Counted from the stretch's first letter, positions 33,262 through 45,443 are shown. The stretch is DNA of 64,000 bases from Melitaea cinxia (GCF_905220565.1 NC_059394.1:3665501-3729500); one strand, 5' to 3'. Made by a program: numbers and translations. Notes: a model not told the origin generated them from the sequence alone.

Positions 33262-36200
33262 TTGCCCTATATTGAAATCTCACAGCCACCTTTAAAGTTC
33301 TTGATAGATACAGGTGCTAACCAATCGTTTATTAGCCCCGAGGCCGTACAAAATTTTTATCCTAATTATCCTTTAAATTATGACCCCTTCGAAGTTACAA
33401 ACGTACATGGTATTAGTAGAAATGATTATTCCGTAACACTGCCCTGTTTTAACGAATTCAATGAAGATAATAATATAAAGTTATTCGTTTATCGTTTTCA
33501 TGATTATTTCGATGGTTTAATAGGGTTAGACCTATTATCTGAGTGGCAAGCTAAAATAGATTTAAAAGATTTCAAATTAATTACACGAAATGCAACAAAC
33601 TTTATTAAGGTTTACAATTCCCGTAACGTTAATTTATACGAAGATATTATCCCAGGTAGAAGTTCAAAATTAGTAAAAATACCCATTAACGCCCCGGATG
33701 GCGAAGTTTTTATTAACGAACAAGTTCTATGTAATTGCATTATTCACGAATGTCTTACAACTGTTACCGGTAGTCGCGGATTTGTAGAAATAGAAAATCC
33801 TTCACCTAACGACATCATATTTTCATTAGATCAACCCGCTTACGCTGAGATATTCAATTTTAATTGCAAACCATTAGGAAAATCAAACCGAGTAAATGAA
33901 GTATTGTCGCGATTACGTACCGATCATCTTAATGAAGAAGAAAAGGCTAACTTGTTAACACTTTGTGCTCGTTATGCAGATGTGTTTTATATAGATGGGG
34001 AGCCATTAACTTTTACTAACAAAATTAAACATCGCATACGAACGAAGGACGAAGTTCCTGTATATACTAAAAGCTATCGATATCCTTTTATTCACCGACA
34101 AGAGGTTAGAGACCAAATCTCAAAAATGTTACAACAAGGTATAATTAGACCATCAGACTCTGCATGGAGTTCACCCATATGGGTAGTCCCTAAAAAAATA
34201 GATGCATCCGGTAAACAGAAATGGCGTCTTGTAGTCGATTTTCGAAAACTTAATGAAAAAACAATAGACGACAAGTATCCTATACCGAATATTAGCGATG
34301 TCCTTGACAAGTTAGGCAAGTGTCAATATTTTACAACCCTTGATCTTGCTAGTGGATTCTATCAGGTCGAAATGGACCCTCAGGATATTTCTAAAACCGC
34401 ATTTAATGTGGAGCATGGCCATTTCGAGTTTCTTCGAATGCCAATGGGTTTAAAAAAATTCACCATCTACATTTCAAAGAGTCATGGACAATGTCCTTAA
34501 AGGTCTTCAAAATAACATATGTCTAGTTTATTTGGACGATATAATAGTTTACAGTACATCCCTTCAGGAACATATGGAAAACCTAGAAAAAGTTTTTCAA
34601 CGTCTTAAAGAATCCAACTTTAAAATACAGATGGACAAGTCCGAGTTTTTAAAACTTGAGACCGCCTATCTTGGTCATATTATTAGCGGAGAAGGTGTTA
34701 AACCTAATCCTGACAAAATCTTAGCTATTGAAAAATACCCTATACCTAGTACACCCAAGGAAATAAAACAATTCTTAGGTCTTCTTGGTTATTACAGAAA
34801 ATTCATCCCTGACTTTGCCCGTATTACTAAGCCCCTCACGTTATGTTTAAAAAAAGGTAGTAAGGTAGTCCACAGTCAAGAATTTATAGAAGCTTTTAAT
34901 AAGTGTAAGACTCTTTTAATTAACGACCCCATCCTTCAGTATCCAGACTTTAACAAAGAGTTCAATCTCACCACAGACGCTTCAAATGTAGCCATCGGAG
35001 CTGTATTATCTCAGGGACCCATAGGTTCTGACAAGCCTGTTTGTTACGCGTCTCGTACATTAAATGATAGCGAACTCAACTATAGTACAATAGAGAAAGA
35101 ATTATTAGCAATAGTATGGGCAACGAAATACTTTAGACCTTATTTATTTGGCCGAACATTTAAAATAGTTACTGATCACAGACCATTACAGTGGATGATG
35201 AATCTAAAAGAACCTAACTCACGACTAACAAGATGGCGACTTCGACTGAGCGAATACGACTTTACGGTCATATATAAGAAAGGTAAATTTAATACCAACG
35301 CAGACGCTCTATCTCGTGTTCAAATTCACATCAGTGAAACTGACGAAATTAAATCGGTAATGGATAGTATTAGAGAGCTTGAGTCAATGATTAATAACCC
35401 ATCAGAAACACCCCCATCTCAACATAGAAACTCTTCAACTGACACCGTACACACTAGTAATGAACAACCTATATTAGAAGTCCCGATCACTGACGTTCCC
35501 CTTAACAAGTTTCACAGACAAATTTACTTTACTGTAGTTAGTGATGTAAAACGACGACCGATTATAACTAAGCCATTTGAAAACCATACGCGGATAGCTA
35601 TTCAGTTGTCGAAATCTAGTTTAGAAAACGATGTTATCAATTCTATTAATGAATACGTTAACCCGAAAGTTAAAACAGCTATATTGATAGATCCTCCCTT
35701 AGAAATGTATTCGATAATACCAATTTTACAAGAAAAGTTTAAAAGCTCCTCTCTTAACCTCGTATTAAGTAAAACTGAGCTCGAAAATGTTAAAGATTAT
35801 CTTCAACAACAAGACATCATTCAGAATTATCATAACGGTAAAACGAACCACCGTGGTATTAACGAATGTTACCTCGCTCTGTCTAGGAAATATTATTGGC
35901 CGAAAATGAGAGAGCAGATCACTAAATACATTAATGAATGTACTATTTGTGGTCAAAGTAAATACGACAGAAATCCCATTAAACCTCAATTTAATATAGT
36001 ACCCCCTGCTACCAAGCCATTTGAAATTATCCACATGGACCTCTTTACAGTTCAAAACGAAAAATATATCACCTTCATTGATGTCTTTACTAAATACGGT
36101 CAAGCGTATCATTTACGAGATGGAACCGCTGTTAGCATCTTACAAGCATTATTACTTTTCAGTACTCACCACGGAATACCTTTCACTATAATAACCGATA

Positions 36201-36874
36201 ACGGTACGGAATTTACTAATCAGCTTTTTTCAGAGTTTATTCGTCTCCATAAGATAATCCATCATAAAACTTTACCTCATAGCCCTAATGATAACGGTAA
36301 CATTGAACGATTTCATTCGACCCTATTAGAACACATAAGAATTCTTAAGTTACAACACAAAGATGAACCAGTAGTTAGATTAATGCCATACGCTATTATA
36401 GCATACAACAGTACTATTCACAGTTTTACAAAGTGTAGACCTTTTGATTTATTGAACGGACATTTCGATCCTAGAGATCCCGTTGACATAGATTTTACCG
36501 AACATCTTTTGCAACAATACGCTCAGAATCATAAACAACTAATGAAACAGGTTTATGACATAATTAATGAGTCCTCACTGAGCAATAGAACAGCCTTAAT
36601 TGAAAATAGAAATAAATCTCGCGAACCAGAAGTAGAATATGTTCCAGGACAACAAGTTTTTATTAAAAATCCCTTTGCTTCTCGTCAGAAAACTGCACCT
36701 CGCTACACACAAGACACAGTCTTAGCTGATTTACCAATTCATATATACACATCAAAAAAGCGAGGCCCCGTAGCTATGTCACGTCTAAAACGCGCCCCTA
36801 AAAATAACCGATTGTTGCAGGATTCTGCTACTGCTGACAATACACGTGACGCATCCTCAAACCATAAGACTTGA
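33262..36874 (+). pseudogene. pol of the errantivirus, one frame break
   Basis: The protease site is FLIDTGANQSFI. RT shows WRLVVDFRKLN, TTLDLASGFYQVEM and, after the break, YLDDIIVYS. RNase H shows LTTDASNVAIGAVL and VTDHRPLQW. Integrase has HMDLF, ITDNGTEFTN and GNIERFHSTL, supplying the three catalytic acids. The first frame ends at 34500 and the second opens by 34484; the shift follows a seven-A run at 34452-34458. The pol frame is -1 relative to gag and is open upstream through the gag stop, and an A-rich stretch (GACAAAAAATC) precedes that stop, so Gag-Pol was probably made by -1 frameshifting. Confidence 0.88.
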
Positions 36875-38531
36875 GAGCTTAGCCGATGGACCTGGACTTT
36901 TGCCCTACAAATTAGGACCGACTAGACTAATATCACATTACCACTCCTTTATACAGTATGTAAAATTGACTGATATTGAAGATAAGATAAATTCTGTACA
37001 GACACAACTTAACACTTTTAAGACCAGACTGAACAATGAAACTTACATTCTTTACGAGTACCAGATTAATTATCTTACAGACAAGCTAAACAAGGTACTA
37101 AGTCAAGTTAAATCTTTAGAACCCATTAGAGTTAAAAGAGGTCTTGTAGATAGTCTTGGATCATTAATAAAAAGTGTTACTGGTAATTTAGACTATCTTG
37201 ATGCTCAAAAGTATAATGAGGCTATTCAAATATTGCAAAACAACCAGAATAAAATTATTTCCGAATTCAATAGTCATATTAGTCTTAGTAAAGAATGGAT
37301 GTTACAACATAAAGGTATTTTAGATCAGTTAACTATAAATCAAGAAAAAATTAATAACACATTAGAATTTCTTATAGAAGTAAATACTCGTAGAGACAAC
37401 AGTTTAGTCCAGTCTGCTCAGTTTGCCCAATTATTAGGAATTATAAGTAATAATGTAGAGGATTTAGTGCTAGAAATAATTAGATTAGAAAATATAATGG
37501 CTTTTACTCGTGCCTCCAGCACTCATCATTCTATGATAGATATAGGAGTATTAAAAACGATGTTAGATAAGTTAATAACTATATACAGTAAGGAGCAAAT
37601 TCCTGATTTAGAATTACGGGAATATTATGACTTAATCAAACCAGGTTCATACTATCATGATAGAACAATAGTTATAGTTTACAAATTTCCTATAATATAC
37701 ATAGACAGGTATAACTTGTACAAACTATCCATCGTTCCAAATGAAAAACAACTAGCCCTTATTCCTCCCTTTCCTTATATAGCAACAAACGAAAAAGCAT
37801 TCGTGTACATAGAGGCTGAATGCCCGAAGTATAGCAGGATATTATATCTCTGTGACCAAAAAATAAGTCATCAAATTCGTACAGAACCAGACTGCATTCA
37901 AGAGCTTATTATCAACCAAAATCTTAAGGAAACCTGCCACTTCACGAAGGTTATGTTGTCTGCTGTAGCAATAGATAAACTGGATGATCAACACTATGTT
38001 ATTTCATTACCTAAGCCGGAGAAAGTACAGTTAGCCTGTGAGAGAAAAGAATTCAATATACTACAAGGAAGCTATTTGGCCACTATTCCCATGAACTGCC
38101 TGTTGCGAACTAAAGAATTCACCGTTATCAACGAAAATGATGAGATAAAAGGCCAGCCGCTGAAGCTATCAAGGATCCCATACAACCAAATTAACCAAAC
38201 GACTACCTATACCCATACCGGTTCCAAGATGATTAGTCTAGATGATCTTCACAGCATCCAAGATAAATTGTTACTAGAAACCCCTATACAGATTGACAAG
38301 ACACAATCAATTGTTTTATACCATACAACGATACCATTTTATATCTTAATTTTATGTGTATCAGTAGTTATCGTTGTATTAGTAAGCCGAAAATATAGAT
38401 GTTGGCCCTTAAAATCAGAAAATGAAGAGAAGCAGCAAACGCCTAAGACACCAGTATATGAAGATATGGATAAAGGCATCAAGAGACGAGATGAACTTCC
38501 AGCAACATTTTCTCTGAAGCTGACAAAATAG
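36846..38531 (+). CDS. env of the errantivirus
   Basis: An open frame of 561 codons overlaps the end of pol by 29 nt, as in errantiviruses, where env is made from a spliced RNA. A furin-type site RVKR at residues 95-98 is followed by a hydrophobic/Gly fusion-peptide-like segment, then coiled-coil-rich sequence. A membrane segment lies at about residues 496-513 and a basic cytoplasmic tail of about 48 residues follows. This is the layout of the F-like Env proteins of insect errantiviruses and baculoviruses. No N-terminal signal peptide is evident, so the leader probably comes from splicing; TTGCAG at about 36814-36819 is one possible acceptor. There are no internal stops. Confidence 0.85.
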   Translation: MTHPQTIRLESLADGPGLLPYKLGPTRLISHYHSFIQYVKLTDIEDKINSVQTQLNTFKTRLNNETYILYEYQINYLTDKLNKVLSQVKSLEPIRVKRGLVDSLGSLIKSVTGNLDYLDAQKYNEAIQILQNNQNKIISEFNSHISLSKEWMLQHKGILDQLTINQEKINNTLEFLIEVNTRRDNSLVQSAQFAQLLGIISNNVEDLVLEIIRLENIMAFTRASSTHHSMIDIGVLKTMLDKLITIYSKEQIPDLELREYYDLIKPGSYYHDRTIVIVYKFPIIYIDRYNLYKLSIVPNEKQLALIPPFPYIATNEKAFVYIEAECPKYSRILYLCDQKISHQIRTEPDCIQELIINQNLKETCHFTKVMLSAVAIDKLDDQHYVISLPKPEKVQLACERKEFNILQGSYLATIPMNCLLRTKEFTVINENDEIKGQPLKLSRIPYNQINQTTTYTHTGSKMISLDDLHSIQDKLLLETPIQIDKTQSIVLYHTTIPFYILILCVSVVIVVLVSRKYRCWPLKSENEEKQQTPKTPVYEDMDKGIKRRDELPATFSLKLTK

Positions 38532-38541
38532 TTGCTGTTCT

Positions 38542-38552
38542 GCGGGTGGAGG
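38542..38552 (+). promoter_or_regulatory. polypurine tract
   Basis: GCGGGTGGAGG directly precedes the 3' LTR, as expected for the plus-strand primer. It has one pyrimidine interruption in each half. Confidence 0.6.
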
Positions 38553-38885
38553 TGTTAAGTACGGAACCGTACTATCTATCATACAGTACCCTAAGCTCAT
38601 CCATGAAAATGCCGAGCATGCATTTAATATCCATATTCAATAAACAACGGAAAACCGATGCAGCCCATGTCGCAACGTCCGTCCAGCCACGAGCCGCCGA
38701 CGCAGCGATTTCGTCATATTTTAAATTTAATTTCATTATTAATTTTTATACAAAATTTTGTCATTCCTAATTCTCGCATCGAATAGGTTTCACATCTCTT
38801 AATTGTAATTTTATTTTAATTAATTAAAGTATTTTTTAAGTCATTTTGGTTTTTTTTCGATCCATCGGCTGCAGTAAACGTAATT
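38553..38885 (+). repeat. 3' LTR of the errantivirus
   Basis: 333 bp, appears identical to the 5' LTR; followed by the TGTA duplication. Confidence 0.92.
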
Positions 38886-38889
38886 TGTA

Positions 38890-39625
38890 TAAACTACATA
38901 ATATAAACAAATAAAGACAACATACTTAATAGAAAAGAGTAGTAGAGTTAAGAGTAGTAGACTTAAGAGTTTTTTTTTTATGTATATATACTCGTATTTA
39001 AAAATAAATCGAATTGAGAATCTCCACCTTCTTTGGTAGTCGGTTAAAGATTATTTAAAAGGTAAAAAGGTAACCAAGAGATATTGTAACTTCATAGAAT
39101 CATCCATATTTTTATCAGCAATTACTTTTTTTAAATGCCAATTTTAAAATTTTGACAAGAAAAACTTCTTTGTGATTCGTACAACACAAATCCGAATCAG
39201 GAAACGTCCGGTAATTTTCGTGACAATACTCACAACAACAGAAATGAGAAAAGTATGGTAACGTACGTCGGTTAATTGAATTGTATTCAATTAAAGAGTT
39301 TTCCGCGAAGGATCGATTGTTGCGATATAATAGTATTGTTAAGATTCAATTAGTTGTTTTACATCAATACGGATGATGTATCAACATTTATCATAGATGC
39401 TACAATACGGGATATGAGCTGCATGTAACTTACAATCTATTTATTGTTTATAATCTGTCTACTCAATGATAAGCAAGTTTTTACTTTCTTTTTGTTATTA
39501 TCGCTACGTTCTAGACTTTTAGGATGATATTATACAGCGTTAAATTTTACTTTTATTGAGGGAGAATAAAGTTTCAGTTTGGATCCGTAAATTCAAATTA
39601 TAGCATCGAAAAAAAAAAAAACAAT
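38890..39625. other. no gene seen
   Basis: Unassigned AT-rich DNA flanking the errantivirus, with a GGTAGTCGGTTAAAG motif near 39036 that resembles the right part of the repeat at 7542-7780. Confidence 0.35.
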
Positions 39626-40330
39626 CACTTCAGCCTATCGCAGTCCACTGCTGGCCGTAGAGCTTCCCATTGTCGTGCCAAACGTGAATGAAGATGGAAC
39701 AAATTCGTGGATGAGGATTGTGAAAAACCGGAATGGTTTTTCACAATCCTCATCCAGCCTCCACCGGCAATCTTACGTAGATTGGTGGCTCAGCGGGCCG
39801 TAAGTCGTCCCACACTGTGTTTGACAACACGCGGTCTCCACGTCTGTTCCAGCAGCCATCGGTTCTGCAACACAAGTGACCAGCCCACTGCCACTTCAAC
39901 ATACAAATTTTTTAGGCTATGTCGGTTAATTTCTTTGTCTCTAATTCTATGTATGAGGGGTCTCTCTCAAGCACAGCCCGTTCCATTGCACGTTCAGCAA
40001 CTTTAAACTAGTGCACCTTCGTTAGTGTTCACGTCTCGGCACCGTATATTAAAAAAGGCAGAACGCATTGCTCGAAAACTTTTGTTGCATTGTGGGATCT
40101 TTGAAATGATGACTCGACGAAGCCTGCTAAATTCCGCCAAGCCCAACCGAATCCTCCTATCGGCTTCCTTCTCGAAGTTGTTTCGGCCTAGTTGAATGTT
40201 GTGACCCAGGTAGACATTATACACAACTACGAGAAGGATACCATCGACCTTTACCGGTCTTGGTTAGACTTGGTTGTTAATCATAACTATCGTTTGGTCA
40301 AATTCACACCGATACCGACTCGTCGGGAGG
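39626..40330 (-). mobile_element. RTE retrotransposon 3' fragment with decayed RT C-terminus
   Basis: The minus-strand frame from 40224 reads NVYLGHNIQLGRNNFEKEAD and RLGLAEFSRLRRVI, a conserved block near the C-terminus of RTE-clade reverse transcriptase proteins. Further text matching the downstream part (related to KWQWAGH..GRW) and the shared 3' end (GGACTGCGATAGGCTGAAGTG) continues, with stops, to 39626. 5'-truncated and broken; it contains an odd hairpin at 39708-39756. Confidence 0.8.
39708..39756. repeat. perfect 22 bp hairpin in RTE fragment
   Basis: TGGATGAGGATTGTGAAAAA + CC (39708-39729) is exactly complementary to 39735-39756, with the 5 nt loop GGAAT between. Related copies carry only one of the two arms. 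Confidence 0.9.
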
Positions 40331-40928
40331 ACAAGAAAAAACTAAACTCATTCACAAAACTCTCCAAGTACAATTCAATTTTCCGCGTTTATCTTTCTCT
40401 CTTCTCTTCTCAACTTATGTTCACAACGTGATGTTTTACAGCCTACGTTATTGTTCGATAAACTTGTTTTCCATCATTTCCATGCTATAAATGCAGATAT
40501 TTGGATACTACATTCACACCAGTGAATAATTGATAAAATATTACGACTATATAGGGTTCTTCGTGTTATTGGATATATCGAATTTTAAAGTATATTGCGG
40601 TCGAAGCCTTAAATTGGCTCTTTTTCTCGCCACCTGAGGTATATGAGAAAATTCCTTAATCCGGAAAATTCAATATAGTGGATCCAATGCGGTGATCTGA
40701 TGCACACGGACTTACGTGATGCCAATGTGAAAGGAACAAAATTATAAATATTTAATCCTTAGCCACATGATACATAATATATAGTCATTGACTTTGAAGT
40801 AATTTTAGTTGAAGCTTCCGTTTGAAGATTACATCACTTGGATTCTTCCTTGCAATTATTTATATAAAAGAAATAACGTAGAGTGCACTGCAGAAAAGAT
40901 GATGCGGTATTATATGCACTTATTTAAA
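40331..40928. other. no gene seen
   Basis: Unassigned DNA between the RTE fragment and the short RTE insertion. Confidence 0.35.
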
Positions 40929-40945
40929 TGAATAGGAAAACTTAT

Positions 40946-41079
40946 CATCATCATCATCATCATCACCACTTCAGCCTATCGCAGTCCACTGCTGGACATA
41001 GGCCTCCCCAAGTTCACGCCACACATCCCGGTCTTCCGCAATCCTCATCCAGCCTACACCGGCAGTCTTACGTAGGTCG
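40946..41079 (-). mobile_element. 134 bp RTE copy with 17 bp target duplication
   Basis: Flanked by TGAATAGGAAAACTTAT at 40929-40945 and 41080-41096. On the minus strand it holds only the last part of the RTE frame (complement of CCTACACCGGCAGTC to CGCCACACATCCCGG), the shared 3' end and a (GAT)n tail (40946-40967). It is a clean, severely truncated target-primed insertion. Confidence 0.85.
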
Positions 41080-41096
41080 TGAATAGGAAAACTTAT

Positions 41097-42110
41097 ATAA
41101 TATTAAAATCCATTAACCCATTATGCTACAGAGCGTGCCAAGAGTATCTAATTTGAATACACACATACTCAATAACATTACCCTCTTTTAATAATCCTGT
41201 AAATGTAACCATTAAGCGTCTCACGCTCTCAATCGCATTGGATTGTTTGTCAAGTGATATTTGTCTTACTGGCTGACATTTTTGTCTTAGGTTCTGCTTT
41301 TTTGAGTCAAACATTAATGATTTATAATATTATTAACAATATAAGTTTTTAAATTTATATGGATATTTTTATTGGTCAATTTATTCAAAAACGGGATATT
41401 TACAATGTTTTTTTATTTTCATTTTCAGCCTCGTGAACAAGACAATGTCGAAATATCGAGCTCCACAAAATAAAAATAAAAAAACATGATAAATATTCTA
41501 TTTTTGAAGAATTTTAGCAATTATGAACAATGTTTACGGAAGTGAACAAGCTATATATAAAAAAAAATTAAAAAAGGCGATCAGAAAAAGGAATAAAAAG
41601 GAAAAAGTTCGTCGTTCCTCGTATACATATTTTTTATTTTTAAAATTGATTTTGGAAATCGTCTGGTTTTTTAATGGAATTACTACAATCACTCACGCAC
41701 ACACACACACACAATACACATGTGTGTTTGTATGTACATAACGTTGTCTTATCGCGCAAGTGTAATTCATTCACTGATAATTCTAGACGATAAAAAAGTG
41801 TATGTGAAGAAACAAAATTAAATGAAGATGTCATTTATACTGACATAAGAAACTTCAAAATATTATAAACAACAAAACCAATGCCACATATGTTGTTTAT
41901 TATATAAAAACGCGAGTAATTCTAATATGTAAAATTCTGTAACCCTTAAGTTTATAACAATAAAAACATTTTATTGTATACCAATTATCAATATTACAAA
42001 AAAAGGAAATTAATATAAAAAGCTATTGTGTCACAAAAGAACGAGCCAGACAACCTAAGGGCAGAGGAAATTTTATATTGATGGTATTTATTATTTGCTT
42101 ATTTAGTTAT
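41097..42110. other. no gene seen
   Basis: Unassigned. It includes a Lys-rich frame at 41523-41741 and a short CA run at 41696-41713. Text at 41885-41935 is similar to 11045-11095 inverted (ATATAAAAACGCGAGTAATT), suggesting an unrecognised dispersed repeat. Confidence 0.35.
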
Positions 42111-42230
42111 ACTTTATTGTACAACACAACTACTTTTTTCATATTAATCATGTTTGAATACATTTAAAGACTATGAAGTGACATTGGGCAGACTTATATG
42201 GCTATTAAACCATTTCTTCCAGACAACCAA
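42111..42230 (-). mobile_element. retroelement 3' end (family Q)
   Basis: Diverged copy of 31065-31190: ACTTTATTGTACAAC, GGGCAGACTTAT and CTTCCAGACAACC occur in the same order. Confidence 0.4.
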
Positions 42231-42716
42231 ATGGTATACTATTGGACAACAAAAAAAAAAAAAAAATAACCCTAGTTAATATTTTAAATTTCTGTACATT
42301 TTGTTTTGCCGATAAGTCCTTCGCTAAAACAAAATTATTTGTGCCTCGCCTCTGAAGGTAACTTTTTGCCAAAGCTTGTTTAGGTCATTTTGATACATTT
42401 TACATGCGTTGGCAGTACTTGACAATCGCTTAATAATTTTGACTAACTTCTCTGGAATTATCCTTTGATATTATGAACGACATAATTAGACACAATTGCG
42501 ATTTTCTTTCAATGTATTATTCTTAATAATCGACCTGCACAAAACAGAACAAACTCTCTTGTGTTATTTTAAGGTTGATTAATCCAACAAGGTTGTCTTT
42601 AAATCAAATAAAAAAAAGTAAAACATCCATACAAAAACTGTTGATAGAGAGAAAAATATTCGACACAATATTGAGTAAACAAAAAAATATATTGTTGGAC
42701 TCTTTTTTTATATAAC
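42231..42716. other. no gene seen
   Basis: Unassigned AT-rich DNA. Confidence 0.35.
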
Positions 42717-42832
42717 TAACTAGGTCGGCAAAGCGTACGGCTCCTTGATGGTAAGCGATTACCGTAACTTATAGACGCCTGCTGCTTCATACGTTGAGCA
42801 GGAAATTTTCTGCTGTGCTCTACCTCAGTCGA
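42717..42832 (-). mobile_element. retroelement 3' end, internally deleted (family P)
   Basis: Inverted copy of the end of 29061-29360. It shows AGGTCGGCAAAGCGTACGGC and GGTAAGCGATTACCGTAACT, then jumps to GAGCAGGAAATTTTCTGCTG and CTACCTCAGTC, lacking the middle part. Confidence 0.55.
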
Positions 42833-43531
42833 GTCATGGTCATTAAAACTGTTATTGAAATAAAACAAGATATTAAACATGTTTTGCGTTAGCCGTTTGA
42901 ATTTCTGATACAATGTACATTGCATGCGTGTCAATAACCATATTCACGGGTGACTCTAAGTGAGGAGTCATGGGATATGCAACGTCGCCGAAATAAGCAC
43001 AAACGCACTTAAGACAGACTTGAATCATGACATTTTCAATTTTTATTATTTTTGCAACATTTGAAAAAAAAAATGGCCAGTCGAATACAAAATTCGTTCT
43101 TCGAAAATGGACGAAAATTTAACAGGAACGAATCTCAAAATTACACCTGAAGTTTAATCACTAAAATGTAAACACACTCAAATATAAGATTTTCGTTATA
43201 GCACGCTATTCAGAATCTTATGAGTTAAGTTATAAAGCGCATACTTAAATATGTTTCGCCACACCTCGGATTCGATCGATATACGAGCGTGACTTCGAGC
43301 TATACTTGTATGGATGGACTGTGAATATTCCTCATGCGTAAAACGATTTGTAACTCCTACTATTATTATAAATGCGATTGGGTTTCAGAATGACACATAG
43401 GCTACTTTTCATCCCGACGTTCCCTTGGAATCGGAAATTATGCTAGTAAAACCGAGTGACGCAGCATAATACACTTAATTGTACAACATAAATACACTTA
43501 AATCAATATAGCAATTATATATTCAACATAA
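42833..43531. other. no gene seen
   Basis: Unassigned DNA without credible frames. Confidence 0.35.
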
Positions 43532-43628
43532 GTTCAATCTGTCGCGGTCCACTGCTAGACATAGGCCTACCCAAGTTCACGCCAGACATCCCGGTTTTCC
43601 GCAATCCTCATCCAGCCTCCACCAATCG
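43532..43628 (-). mobile_element. RTE 3' fragment
   Basis: Complementary to the RTE 3' end: GTCGCGGTCCACTGCTAGAC, GCCTACCCAAGTTCACGCC and GCAATCCTCATCCAGCCTCC, in the same order as 40946-41079. Confidence 0.65.
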
Positions 43629-43920
43629 TCGGCACAGCGATTAAAATATACAAAACAAAAATAGTATATAATTAGAGGAAAATGTACATAACGTAATTGT
43701 TTTGAATATGATAGCTCTCTGGTTAAAATAAAGATAGATTAGTAATGGATTAGTAGAACTGCTTTTTTATTTCGAAGTAGGTGATGTTTAGGACAAAACC
43801 TATTTATTATATATCAACTCTATTTAGGACCTCTAAGGGCCGCTTTCAAGGGTTGTGGGTAAATTTTATCTTTAAAATAAGTTACGAATAATAGACTTAT
43901 CAGGATATAATCATTACATA

Positions 43921-44104
43921 GTATAAAACAAAGTCGCTTCCTGCTGTCTGTGTGCTTAGATCTTTAAAACTACGCAACGGATTTTGATGCGGTTTCCTTT
44001 AGTAAATAGAGAGATAAATGTTTTTTTTGTACAATTCATGCATAATATAGTAGAGGAACACTGATAGTTTTTACAACCGTGCGAAGCCGGGGCGGGTCGC
44101 TAGT
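43921..44104 (+). mobile_element. Helitron-like element
   Basis: Begins GTATAAAACAAAGTCGCTTC, contains ACGGATTTTGATGCGGTTT, and ends with GTGCGAAGCCGGGGCGGGTC and CTAGT (44100-44104). The same opening and body occur at about 2098-2200. Confidence 0.6.
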
Positions 44105-45443
44105 AGACTATATTAGGACCTTTTTTGTCTCAATTAATAAACAGCAGCTGTTAGATTTACATTTGCAAATAGAATTATCTCATAAATATAAAGGAGTTCG
44201 ATAGTAAAAGAGAATGACATATCAAAAACCTATCTGTTGGATACCTTTATTCGTAAAATAGCGCTATCCACAACCGATGAAAGAGGACCCAAGCTCACGA
44301 AAGGAAGGACGTTAACAGTAAGTTCGTTACACAGAGAAGCTACAAGAATAACTTTAAAAACCATTAACCGCCACATAATGGATGATTATACTCTCGATAC
44401 CATAATGTACACGTGTAATTGATTACTTCGGCTATTAACAAATGATTTACATGTTGGGGCAACATTGCGTTTATCTCACTTTATTGATTGGATCTGCGTC
44501 GGTAATAAATTTTAACATCGCGAATCAAGTCACGTTTGACTAGCTATTGCTAGTGGCGTGTTTAAGCGGTAAATAGATAGATATTATATAAATATAATTG
44601 ATTTTACACAACAATAGACGAAATGTATATACATACACATTTTAAATATTTTTTATTAAACTTTGGTTAGTCGTAACCGGGCCTTGTAATCATGAAGAAA
44701 AATATTAGGCCCAGATACCATGAATACTGATTATAACAAGCTATTTAAGCAAAAAAAAAATCGTTAAAATTTTCAAACTGAGTTATAATAATATAGACGT
44801 CACAGCGTACTTCGAAGCAACTTTGTTAAAAGCTACAGCATAGCATAGTATGCCAACACATGCGTGTATGTGTAGGCATGAATTACTGTCTTGGGTAGGC
44901 GTTATATTGCCTTGGCCGTTACGGACTCTTATTTGTTTGAACAAGACGTACCTATAAAAACATGCTCTTCATTTATGGTTATTTTTAAAAAGATTTTTAT
45001 AAAACATAACAAAAATTATATTTGAAAATAATAAATCAAATTTTATTTAACGATCAGTCAAATAAAATATTAAAAAACTTTTATACGATTCTCATTTCAA
45101 CAATCCGTACGTATTCTATTGAAATGAACTATAGATAAAGCGAACTCAAATACGTATCCAAAATCAAATATGTTCTATCGTACTCTCATTGATACATTAG
45201 TTTGAAATGTACATTAATCACGTTATAAGCTCCGATTGAATCTATAGGTTTTATTTTCTATATCAATTTTCGGATAATAGAAATTTCCAGACAAAAAGAA
45301 ATCGTAAAGGTTTTAATATATCTTTTTATATAAGTATTAATTAAAGCTTTTTTGGTCACTATTAACACTTTATTTAGTAAGTATTAATAGGATTCCACCA
45401 AATTGAAAATTCTTTTATTGTGTTTGTTATTGTCAGTACAGGG
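44105..45443. other. no gene seen
   Basis: Unassigned AT-rich DNA; the 61-codon frame at 44237-44422 lacks a domain. Confidence 0.35.

Larger units (their letters stand above)
31261..38885 (+). mobile_element. errantivirus-like endogenous retrovirus with env, 7,625 bp
   Basis: Two 333 bp LTRs, which I read as identical, are flanked by a 4 bp TGTA duplication (31257-31260; 38886-38889). The primer site matches tRNA-Ser. Gag, pol and env frames follow in the order of insect errantiviruses (gypsy, 17.6, TED group). Gag and pol each carry one frame break, so this copy looks defective although young. Env is open throughout. Confidence 0.93.

Noticed and set aside
34440..34500. Programmed frameshift in RT of the errantivirus
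   Set aside because: The break falls between conserved RT motifs after a seven-A run; a homopolymer indel or sequence error is far more likely.
35765..36112. 115-codon minus-strand frame
   Set aside because: Antisense shadow of the errantivirus integrase.
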